From: Diogma glabrata
Taxonomy: Eukaryota > Arthropoda > Insecta > Diptera > Cylindrotomidae
Assembly: GCA_963693315.1 (NCBI GenBank)
Contig: OY856186.1
Location: 461,297,558 to 461,361,557, forward strand
Length of the DNA stretch: 64,000 nt
Reading direction: 5' to 3'
Below the pieces are notes generated by a model. That model made no database searches. It was not told the DNA's origin and worked only from the letters and a program-made list of their open reading frames with translations. The position numbers and the translations under genes are program-made. Below, piece by piece: positions 1-8,575 of this stretch (positions are counted from its first letter, which is position 1; each line of letters begins with the position of its first letter).

Positions 1-2
1 GA

Positions 3-185
3 AATTTTAATAATTTTAATAAAAATAATTTCCAACAGAATGGAAACTATAACCAATTTAATAAAAATAATAATAATAATGTTAGAAGAAATAGTAATAG
101 AGTTAATATAACTCAGGCGGAAAACTGGGAAGGAGTCTCCGAAGTCCAGTTAGCGGACGACTCCATGATTGTAAAATCCCAATGA
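3..185 (+). CDS. gag: gag C-terminus (partial), 412-like copy 1
   Basis: Last 61 codons of Gag, open from the window edge to the TGA at 183-185. The segment is rich in Asn, Arg and Gln, encoded partly by an AAT microsatellite, and contains no CCHC zinc knuckle, matching the C-terminus of the 424-residue Gag of copy 2. The Asn run is shorter than in copy 2. The stop codon overlaps the pol start as ATGA, so pol is probably expressed by reinitiation or by a shift at the overlap. Gag forms the cytoplasmic particle; the basic tail presumably binds RNA. Confidence 0.85.
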   Translation, partial: NFNNFNKNNFQQNGNYNQFNKNNNNNVRRNSNRVNITQAENWEGVSEVQLADDSMIVKSQ

Positions 186-3100
186 AAATATTTAAGCTAA
201 ATCTTAGTACAAATTCTAATTACATAAAAATTCGCACGAATATAACGCAAGGGTATAAAAATTTTTTAATTGATACCGGAGCAGATATTTCTCTGCTCAA
301 AGTAAATAAAGTAACAGAGCATATAAATATTAATGATGAAAGATGTAAGATTACGGGCGTTACTAGCAATGAAACTTATTCACTAGGAACAGTGAATGCG
401 ATTTTGAATATTAATAATAATAATGTGGAGCAGGAATTCCACTTAATTAATGAAGAATTTCCAATAGTGACGGATGGCATATTAGGCAGAGATTTTCTGC
501 ATAGAAATTGTTGCAAAATTGATTATGAAACATATACAATCTCAATATATATTAATGAAGCAGAAGTCGTATTACCAATGAATACACGACTACCAGATGA
601 GAGCGGATTTATCGTACCAGCAAGGTGTGAAGTTATTAAAGCAGTCAATATAGATTTAAAAGAGGACAGCGTTATACTCAATCAGGAAATACAAGAAGGA
701 GTATTTATAGCGAATGTCATAGTACCAGCGAAAGGCACTGCAAACGTCAAAATTTTAAACACAAAAGAACATGACGTCATAATAAAAGATATAGCCGCAA
801 AGATAGTACCAATTACAAACTATCATGTATTACGAATGGATAAAATCAAGAGCAGTATGACATTAGAGCAAAGATTTGAAAAGATTTCAGATGAGTTAAA
901 TTTAGAAGAATTGGATAACGAAGCAAAACAATCAATTTTAGAAATTTGTAAGCAATACGCTGACATTTTTTACGTTTCGGATGAAAAGTTATCAACAAAC
1001 AACTTCTATAAACAAAAAATTCCAGTGGTGGACAATAGTCCAGTATATATTAAGAATTATAGGCTACCGCAAGCGCATTTAGAAGAAATTGATAAGCAAG
1101 TAAACAAGCTTATTAGAGAAGACGTGATAGAGGTATCACGTAGCAACTACAATTCACCTTTACTAATAGTGCCGAAGAAGAGTGCAAACGATCAAGCAAG
1201 CTACAGGTTAGTGGTCGACTTTAGACAACTAAATAAGAAGATCATGGATGATAAGTTCCCGCTAACAAGATTGGATGACATCCTTGACAATCTGGGCAGA
1301 GCTAAATATTTTTCGACGCTAGATTTAACGAGTTCATTCCATCAAATAGAACTTGAGAAAGAATCACGACACTTAACATCATTTTCGACAAATAAAGGTC
1401 AATTCCAATTTAAACGATTACCATTTGGTTTAAAAATTTCAACGAACAGTTTTCAACGTATGCTAACGATTGCACTAGCAGGTCTAGAGGCTGAGGCGTT
1501 CTTATATGTTGATGACATTATTATATTTGGATGTAGTTTGAAACATCACAACATGAATTTAATCAAAACATTCGAAAGATTAAGGGAATATAATCTAAAA
1601 TTAAACGCAAAGAAATGTAATTTCCTTAAAACTGAAGTAACATATTTGGGACATCTTATAACTAACGAGGGAATTAAAACGGACCCAAAGAAGTATGAAG
1701 TCATTAAAAATTATCCAACACCGATTAGTGCAGATGAAACAAAGAGATTTACAGCATTCTGTAATTACTACAGAAGATTCATTCCTAACTTCGCGGAAAT
1801 AGCCAAACCACTGAATAACCTAACGAAGAAAAATGCGACATTCGATTGGACAGATGAATGCAATAAAGCATTCAAAATGCTGAAAGAAAAATTGATCAAC
1901 CCACCTATATTAAAATATCCAGATTTTAATGAAACATTCGTAATAACAACCGACGCTTCGAATTACGCTCTAGGAGCAGTACTCTCACAGGGTGAGATTG
2001 GAAAGGATCTACCTATTTCATACGCAAGTAGATCACTGAACAAACATGAGATTAATAAACCGGTCATTGAGAAAGAATTGCTTGCTATACATTGGGCAAT
2101 CAATTTTTTCAGACCATATGTTTACGCTAGAAAATTTAAAGTAGTCACGGATCACAGACCTTTGATCAGTCTGTTTACACACAAGAATCCTTCATCGAAA
2201 TTAACTAGAATAAGGTTAGATCTGTCAGACTATGATTTCGAAATTATATATAAACAAGGAAAAAGCAACACTAATGCTGATGCATTATCGAGGATAAAAA
2301 TTGATTCTGAAACATTAAAAGCCATGATACCTACAACGGTAAATATCGTCACGAGAGCAATGAAGAAGAAAGAGGAAACAAAAGACGTCGAGATAAATAA
2401 CAACGCAGAGATGGATAAGGGTGGCCAACTTTATGCATGGAACTGCACCTCGATATCTGAAGTGAGGAATCTAAAGAATTTAAAATTTATTATATATGAA
2501 AGTTTGCAGAATGATAATAATAATGATGAATTTAAGACATACAGCGATAATCCACTTAAGAACTTAGGTTCTATGAAGGAGAAACTGGGATGTAAATCAA
2601 AATATAAAGCGCATAAAGATAATAATAATTATATATCAATTAATGATAAAGAAGTTTTAGTACAATACAGTGATAATCCACGTATGAATTTAGATTTTAT
2701 GTTGGAGAAGCTGATATTTAGCATGCATGCAGAGAATATAGAAAAATTAGCGCTCAAGAGTAATGATGTAGTATTTACTCATATCGATATGAATGAATTT
2801 AAAAGAAAATTTACCGAACTGCAGTCGGATTTAAATAAAATAAATAAGCAAACGAAGTTAAAAATTATAATATATGACGCGCCGTTAAGAATTGAAAACA
2901 AAGATAAAATGCTCGAAATAATAAAAGAATTCCATGACACCAAACATTATGCTGGTCATGCTGGTATTAGAAGAACAATAGCTAAAATAAAGCAACGTTA
3001 TATTTGCAAAAATTTAAATAAACTGGTTAAAAATTATATAAGTAGATGCGAATTATGTACTAAGAATAAGCAAATTAGACATGTAAAAGAAAAATTAACC

Positions 3101-3937
3101 TTAACTGAGACTCCAAAGACTAGTTTTGAGATCATTTCAATGGACACAGTAGGTCCATTAAGGCTAACAAACACGAACAGGTACATACTAACCATTCAGT
3201 GTGAATTAACTAAATTTGTAGAAGCTATCCCCTTAGAGAATAAAGAAGCGAGAACAATAGCGAAAGCCTTAGTAGAGAAGTTCATTCTGAAATATGGTAA
3301 TTTCAAAATTTTAAAAACAGACATGGGCACTGAATTTGTGAATGAGATTATGAAACACGTATGTTCATTCTTTTCAATCTCGCACGTAACTTCAACACCT
3401 TATCACCACGAAACCCTTGGTTCCATTGAAAGGAATCATAGAGTTTTGAATGAATACTTACTTGCATTCACAAACGACTATAACTGGGAAGAATGGATCC
3501 CCTACTTTGTATTTTGTTACAATATAACTCCTCATACGGATACAAACCATTCTCCTTTTGAGCTAATTTTCGGTAGATTAGCTACATTACCAACTGACGA
3601 AAAATTTACAACTAGTGCACCAGTATACAATCTTGACGACTATGTTCAAGAATTAAGATATCGCTTACAACAAGCACACGCTAAAGCAAATGAACTCCTA
3701 CACCTAGCAAAGATCAAACGTAAAGAATCTTACGATCTAAACGCAAATCCCATAGAGTTGAAAACTGGAGAATTAGTCTGGTTAAAAGCTGGTGATCGAA
3801 AGAAACTCGATGCACCCTATTCAGGACCCTATGAGGTCATAGATATTAAGGAAACAAATGTAGAGATAAGAAAGGGCAATATAATTAAGAAAATACACAA
3901 AAATAGATTAAAGAAATATAAACCCATTGAGGATTGA
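182..3937 (+). CDS. pol: Pol polyprotein (PR-RT-RNase H-IN), 412-like copy 1
   Basis: An intact 1251-residue ORF. Protease active site DTGAD at residues 31-35. Reverse transcriptase with YVDD at 442-445. RNase H starts near D591 (TTDAS). The integrase H2C2 zinc finger runs from about H918 to the CELC motif near 958. The integrase core has D988, D1047 and E1083, which is classic D,D-35-E spacing. A GPY/F-like C-terminal segment (SGPYEV) follows. The protein copies the element RNA and integrates the cDNA. It differs from copy 2 by a one-codon deletion and a handful of substitutions, including A for G in the HYxGHAG segment and C for F in RYxxKNL. Start chosen at the ATGA overlap with gag. No stop or frameshift, so it is potentially functional. 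Confidence 0.95.
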   Translation: MKIFKLNLSTNSNYIKIRTNITQGYKNFLIDTGADISLLKVNKVTEHININDERCKITGVTSNETYSLGTVNAILNINNNNVEQEFHLINEEFPIVTDGILGRDFLHRNCCKIDYETYTISIYINEAEVVLPMNTRLPDESGFIVPARCEVIKAVNIDLKEDSVILNQEIQEGVFIANVIVPAKGTANVKILNTKEHDVIIKDIAAKIVPITNYHVLRMDKIKSSMTLEQRFEKISDELNLEELDNEAKQSILEICKQYADIFYVSDEKLSTNNFYKQKIPVVDNSPVYIKNYRLPQAHLEEIDKQVNKLIREDVIEVSRSNYNSPLLIVPKKSANDQASYRLVVDFRQLNKKIMDDKFPLTRLDDILDNLGRAKYFSTLDLTSSFHQIELEKESRHLTSFSTNKGQFQFKRLPFGLKISTNSFQRMLTIALAGLEAEAFLYVDDIIIFGCSLKHHNMNLIKTFERLREYNLKLNAKKCNFLKTEVTYLGHLITNEGIKTDPKKYEVIKNYPTPISADETKRFTAFCNYYRRFIPNFAEIAKPLNNLTKKNATFDWTDECNKAFKMLKEKLINPPILKYPDFNETFVITTDASNYALGAVLSQGEIGKDLPISYASRSLNKHEINKPVIEKELLAIHWAINFFRPYVYARKFKVVTDHRPLISLFTHKNPSSKLTRIRLDLSDYDFEIIYKQGKSNTNADALSRIKIDSETLKAMIPTTVNIVTRAMKKKEETKDVEINNNAEMDKGGQLYAWNCTSISEVRNLKNLKFIIYESLQNDNNNDEFKTYSDNPLKNLGSMKEKLGCKSKYKAHKDNNNYISINDKEVLVQYSDNPRMNLDFMLEKLIFSMHAENIEKLALKSNDVVFTHIDMNEFKRKFTELQSDLNKINKQTKLKIIIYDAPLRIENKDKMLEIIKEFHDTKHYAGHAGIRRTIAKIKQRYICKNLNKLVKNYISRCELCTKNKQIRHVKEKLTLTETPKTSFEIISMDTVGPLRLTNTNRYILTIQCELTKFVEAIPLENKEARTIAKALVEKFILKYGNFKILKTDMGTEFVNEIMKHVCSFFSISHVTSTPYHHETLGSIERNHRVLNEYLLAFTNDYNWEEWIPYFVFCYNITPHTDTNHSPFELIFGRLATLPTDEKFTTSAPVYNLDDYVQELRYRLQQAHAKANELLHLAKIKRKESYDLNANPIELKTGELVWLKAGDRKKLDAPYSGPYEVIDIKETNVEIRKGNIIKKIHKNRLKKYKPIED

Positions 3938-4072
3938 AAATAATAATAATCGACATTTATTATAAACAATGAAAATTAGAGTCGATTTAAGATATATTAA
4001 ATTAAAAATATTAAAGTAAATCAACAAAATTTTTTACTTTTTTTTTCTATTAAAAGCAAAAAATTTTTTTTT

Positions 4073-4084
4073 AAGGAATAAGGG
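4073..4084 (+). promoter_or_regulatory. polypurine tract, 412-like copy 1
   Basis: AAGGAATAAGGG lies immediately 5' of the 3' LTR, where plus-strand DNA synthesis is primed in LTR elements. The same 12 bases precede the 3' LTR of copy 2 at 62578-62589. Confidence 0.8.
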
Positions 4085-4802
4085 TGTAATGTATCTACAC
4101 ATCATCCCTTAACTCCTACAAAATCTTACAATGACCGCACATAAAATAAACAACAAATTTCCATTATATTCTAAAGTAAACAAACCGCAAAATCATTTTC
4201 ACACGATAACAAAAAACATATGTGAAAATAAACATAATTTATTTTAAACCGAAAGAAAGTTTTCGAAACTCATATTTCATAAAAACTATTAAATGAAATA
4301 TGATTACTGAGCATAAGTAAATAATATAATTTTCATTTATTTTTATGATGTAATAAATTTAAACTAAAAACTGAATATGTCGGTCAATTAAAATTACAAA
4401 GAAAATATAAAAATTATGTGACACATTTTTAACATTATGAAACAATTAATTTTAAGAATATTTTTGCTAAATGTGTAATTTTTAGTAATATCGATTTTGT
4501 ATAAATAGAAGAAATTATCAATAATAAAATTCAGATTTATATATTTGTCTAACTATAAACAAGTGTTTTTATTCATATATATAAGTCTGACGAAGTCCAT
4601 TTTGCCTAGCATAAGTGACTTCTAACAATTGGAGTATAACAGCCATTTGATTTGAGCAAAGTGTTGTTATATAAAAATTGGACGGTTCTGACTAACGGAC
4701 TCTTGGACTGAATATAAATTCTCCTCACTAAAAGATAAATTATTTAGTGCAACTTTAAAATGGAACTTACGCATAATTTTGAAGTGGATTACAAACGTTA
4801 TA
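4085..4802 (+). repeat. 3' LTR of 412-like copy 1 (718 bp, TG..TA)
   Basis: Begins TGTAATGTATC and ends ACGTTATA, aligned with the 720 bp LTRs of copy 2. The first ~465 bases differ from copy 2 at only a few positions. From about 4550 onward, just after the TATA box TATAAATA at 4500-4507, the sequences diverge strongly. The U3 part is therefore almost identical while R/U5 belongs to another variant. An ATG at 4760 opens the same reading frame as the LTR-initiated ORF of copy 2. Confidence 0.92.
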
Positions 4803-5457
4803 GTTTTTTACGATAGACTTTCTATCGTTGTTAATCGTTCTGAATCTGAAGTTTTTGATTGAAAGTTTTTGGTAAAACTAAAGCCGGGCATTCACATACA
4901 ACGGAAACAGAAATAGAAACCGAATTTCATACAAATTTGACAGATAAAAATTCGGTTTCTGTAAAATTTGTATGAAATTCGGTTTCGGTTTCTGTTTCCG
5001 TTGTATGTGGTTTCAAGCCTTAAACAAGTTTTTTAAACGTTTTCTATCGTACATTCCATATGAAAAACCAATCGTAACCTATCGTATTTTTCCGCCACCA
5101 GATTCCTATCCTATCGGTTTGAATCTGAAATTTACGATTGAAATTTTTTCAAGAAAAACAGACCAAACTGCATCATTCGTCACCTATGGGATATTTCAGA
5201 TTTGGTTTCAATGGGTTTTTTACGATAGAATTTCTATCGTTGTTAATCGTTCTGAATCTGAAGTTTTTGATTGAAATTTTTTGGTAAAACTAAACAAGTT
5301 TTTAAACGTTTTCTATCCTACATTCCATATGTAAAACTAATCGTAACCTATCGTATTTTTCCGCCATCAGATTCCTATCGGTTTGAATCTAAAATTTACG
5401 ATTGAAATTTTTTCAAGAAAAACAAACCAATTGGCATCTACCGTCACCTATGGGATA
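4803..5457 (+). repeat. tandem duplication of a ~280 bp unit
   Basis: Unit 1 (about 4803-5215, including a 138 bp insertion) and unit 2 (about 5216-5457) share the same order of blocks: a TTTCTATCGTTGTTAATCG block, GGTAAAACTAAA, a TTTTCTATC block, a CCGCCA-rich block, and CACCTATGGGATATT. They differ at scattered positions. No coding capacity is credible; the 100-codon frame across 4972-5274 reads through repeats. Confidence 0.8.
4883..5020. mobile_element. 138 bp fold-back MITE inside the tandem duplication
   Basis: Inverted arms of ~46 bp, 4893-4938 and 4964-5009, beginning with CACATACAACGGAAACAG and pairing almost perfectly. The other tandem unit provides the empty site: it reads AAAACTAAACAAG where unit 1 has the insertion. 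The insertion is flanked by TAAA at 4879-4882 and 5021-5024; TA cannot be excluded as the duplication. No ORF, so it depends on a transposase from elsewhere. Confidence 0.8.
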
Positions 5458-6536
5458 TTACTTCGGTTTTGAAAAAACCTAAGCATTGCAAAAGTGAAAT
5501 TTTTACCCCCCCTTTTTTGGCATTTCTCGACGTTTTAGGACCTACTAGTTCTAAAAAAGCAACAAAAACAAATGTATGTCTGTCTGCCGGCCGGCCGACG
5601 AAATCTAGGAAACGGCTGGACGGATTCCAAAATGTTTTTCTAAATATAGGTTTAATCAATAAGAAGAGCCGAAAGGACGATGTGTTCGATAACTGTACCG
5701 GAAGTGTGTCAATAAATCGTCGAGTGTATCAAAACAAGGATATTTGCATATTTTTTGCTTAAAAAAAGTTCATTTTAAGTGATTACGAATAGAAACATTG
5801 AATTTGAAGAAATCTTGACGATTGGGATTGGTAAGCGAGACCAAAAACTTGATTATTGCATTATAAGTTTGTTAAAAAAATATTGTGAAGTATGTTAAAA
5901 AAATGATTTTCATTTACTTTTTTAGCCAATTTTTTGGAAAAAAAATTTAGCTGTTTGTACTTTGTATGACGTAAATGTGACATGGAAATTTTTGAATTTG
6001 TTATAGTTTTTGAAATATTTTTGGAATTTTGAAAAAAGTTTCAACCTTTGATTTTGTAAGAATTTTTGGAATATTTTTAAAACTTTGGAAAAAGTTTGAA
6101 TTTTTGAATTTTTAAGAATTTTTTGAATATTATTTAGATTTAGAAAAAGTTTAAATATTTGATTTTATTCTAATTTTTGGAATAATTTTGGAATTTTGAA
6201 ATAAGTTTCAATTTTTGATTTTGTTATAATTTTTGCAATATTTTCAGAATTTTTAAAAAAAGTTTAATCTTTGGTTTTGTAATAATTTTCGGAATATTTT
6301 TAGAATTTTGGAAAAAGTTTGATTTTATTTAATTTTTGCAATGTTTTTGGAATTTCGAAAGAAATATGAATTTGTGATTTTTTAATATTTTCTCGAAACG
6401 CTAAATGGAGAGGTTTTTTTGAGTAGTTTGCTGATTGTATCATCTTTTCACTAAATTATATTAATTTATGATCTGTTATGATTTTCCGGTAACGTATTGA
6501 TGCTTCGTGTTAGTTTTGTAATAAATTTCTAACCAG
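5458..6536. repeat. dispersed repeat, copy A
   Basis: Homologous along its length to 19858-21458. Both start ATTACTTCG. Both share a segment around CGACGTTTTAGGACCTACT and TGTCTGTCTGCCGGCCG, then a long stretch of imperfect ~60 bp repeats of the type TTTTGGAATATTTTTAGAATT, and both end near AAATTTCTAA(C/A)CAGA. Short frames over 5469-5762 and 19927-20181 encode related peptides, but the AT-rich and low-complexity setting makes a gene unlikely. Class unknown; no terminal inverted repeats found. Confidence 0.75.
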
Positions 6537-7680
6537 AAAAAAAAATAATGTGAAATAACCCATTGAAAACGATTCAAAACGATAGGATATTGCACTTAAA
6601 TTTGGCTTTTACGATAAGAAACAACTAAAACGGATAGGAAAAAAGAAAAAAAATAATGTGAAAAAACCCATTGAAAACGATTTAAAACGATAGGATATTA
6701 CACTAAAATTCGGCTTTTACGATAAGAAACGATTAAAACGGATAGGAATTAACAGAAAAAATAATAATATGAAAAACCCATTGAAAACGATAGGATATTG
6801 CACTGAAATTCGGCTTTTATGATAAGAAACAATAAAAACGGATAGGAATAAACCAAAAAAAAATAATAATGTGAAAAAACCCATTGAAAACGATTCAAAA
6901 CGATAGGATATTCCACTAAAATTTGCCTTTTACGATAAGAAACGATTAAAACGGATAGGAATTAACAGAAAAAAAAATAATGTGAAAAAACCCATTGAAA
7001 ACGATTCAAAACGATAGGATTTTGCACTGGGATTCGGCTTTTACGATAAGAAACAATTAAAACAGATAGGAATTACCAAAAAAAAAATAATGTGAAAAAA
7101 CCCATTGAAAACGATTCAAAACGATAGGATATTGCACTAAAATTCGGCTTTTACGATAAGAATCGATTAAAACAGATAGGAATTAACAAACAAAAAATAA
7201 TGTGAAAAAACCCATTGAAAACGATTCAAAACGATAGGATATTGCACTGAAATTTGGCTTTCACGATAAGAAACAATTAAAACGGATAGGAATAAACAAA
7301 AAAAAAAATAATGTGAAAAAACCCATTGAAAACGATTCAAAACGATAGGATATTGCACTTAAATTCGGCTTTTTCGATAAGAAACGATTAAAACGGATAG
7401 GAATTAACAGAAAAAAAAAATAATGTGAAATAACCCATTGAAAACGATTCAAAACGATAGGATATTGCACTAAAATTCGGCTTTTACGATAAGAAACGAT
7501 TAAAACGGATAGGAATTAACAGAAAAAAAAATAATGTGAAAAAACCCATTGAAAACGATTTAAAACGATAGGATATTGCACTGAAATTCGCCTTTTACGA
7601 TAAGAAACGATTAAAACGGATAGGAATTGACAGAAAAAAAAATAATGTGAAATAACCCATTGAAAACGATTCAGATAATC
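6537..7680. repeat. minisatellite, 11 units of ~110 bp
   Basis: The phrase AACCCATTGAAAACGAT recurs at about 6558, 6666, 6776, 6879, 6990, 7100, 7210, 7321, 7432, 7544 and 7655, so spacing is 103-112 bp. Each unit also contains CGATAGGATATTGCACT, GGCTTTTACGATAAGAAAC and a poly-A linker. Minus-strand frames here are periodic by-products of the array. Confidence 0.93.
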
Positions 7681-8020
7681 GACCAAAAAACGATAGGAAA
7701 CGATTAAAGCGATACAAACATTCTATCGGAAAAAAACGATACAGCCCCATTCATTTTCATTCAAAAACCGCATAGGAAACGATAGAAAACGGTTCTGTTT
7801 TTTTACTAGATTTTCATTTATATCAGAAAATAACGATAAGAAACACCCAAAAACGATAGAAATTGCGTCCGCCACAAAAGGCAAAACGTAAGAGTCCGCA
7901 TCCGTTTCTATGGGAAAAAACGATTCCAACCCATTAATTCTCATTCAAAAACCGCATAGGAAACAATAGAAAACGGTCTATCGGTTTCTATAGTTTTCTA
8001 TCAATTTTTTTAAAAGGGTT
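7681..8020. repeat. diverged end of the satellite block
   Basis: Continues the ACGATAGGAAACGAT vocabulary of the array but with a different layout. A segment around CATTCAAAAACCGCATAGG occurs twice, near 7760 and near 7944, giving a ~185 bp repeat. No gene. Confidence 0.6.
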
Positions 8021-8151
8021 CACTCATGTTGAAAAGCAGAATGAAGAAAGTTCCACATTGCTGAAAAAAGATTTCGTTTATTTAAATAATTGTAATAAAA
8101 TATGACAGACAATTTAAATAATCTATATCGCGCATTATTAACATATATTAA

Positions 8152-8250
8152 CCTATCTGGACTGCAACAGAGCGCGTATTTTCAATTGCTGGTATCACCA
8201 GGACAAAAATTAGAACTCGACTAAATTTCGAACAACATTTAATGCAATAA
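8152..8250 (+). pseudogene. hAT transposase C-terminal relic (hATC dimerisation region)
   Basis: A short in-frame stretch reads TATERVFSIAGITRTKIRTR and runs to LMQ-stop. This matches the conserved ER-FS-AG---t--R-rL block of the hAT family C-terminal dimerisation domain. A TAA at 8149 interrupts the frame upstream, and no other transposase domain is seen, so it is a dead fragment. In hAT transposases this region mediates multimerisation. The family call is from motif recognition. Confidence 0.72.
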
Positions 8251-8575
8251 TTTTTCTAAAATATGCGTTTTTAAAAATGAATCAATAACTTCGTTATATA
8301 TATGATTAATTCTATTTTTTTATTGTTATATTATGATTTGTTACTATTTTTGTTATTTTGTGACTATGTATAAATATGAATTAATGAATTAATACGTATA
8401 CGTATTAATACGATATACGAAAAATATGCATAAATGAATTAAATACCGCAAAATAAAAAACATGTCTTATCATTTGTTTTAATTATCCGGATATCCGGAT
8501 TATCCGGATAATTTATTTTTTATGTATTCGATATCCGGATAACCAAATTGGTCGGATATTTAGAAACCCTACGTG
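8251..8575 (+). mobile_element. 3' end of the hAT relic with ATCCGGAT subterminal repeats
   Basis: Downstream of the transposase stop, ATCCGGAT-type motifs repeat four to five times between about 8484 and 8541, followed by TATTTAGAAACCCTA near 8561-8575. Read inward, that end is TAGGGTTTCTAAATA, a plausible hAT terminal repeat with subterminal motifs. The matching left terminus was not located. Confidence 0.5.

Larger units (their letters stand above)
1..4802 (+). mobile_element. 412-like Ty3/Gypsy LTR retrotransposon, copy 1, 5' part outside window
   Basis: The 3' portion of an LTR retrotransposon nearly identical to the complete copy at 55723-63309. Visible are the end of gag, the whole pol ORF, a polypurine tract and the 3' LTR. 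The order PR-RT-RNase H-IN inside pol places it in Ty3/Gypsy. The protease-linker motif PARCEV and the general layout resemble the 412/mdg1 lineage; that lineage call is from recognition only. The 5' LTR, PBS and left target duplication lie outside the window, so completeness cannot be judged. The right flank is the satellite block starting at 4803. Confidence 0.93.

Noticed and set aside
5469..5762. 97-codon frame related to the 84-codon frame at 19927-20181
   Set aside because: The two frames are related because the dispersed repeat is duplicated. Low-complexity surroundings, no start conservation, and a similar antisense frame also exist. Kept as a repeat, with a coding test suggested.
7167..7470. 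Minus-strand reading frames with repeated QYPIVLNRFQWVFSHYF peptides
   Set aside because: They are periodic translations of the ~110 bp minisatellite; the repetition follows the DNA period and there is no gene context.
6537..7680. Regular repeat array as a possible CRISPR
   Set aside because: Units of ~110 bp are tandem with no unique spacers, and the setting is eukaryotic.
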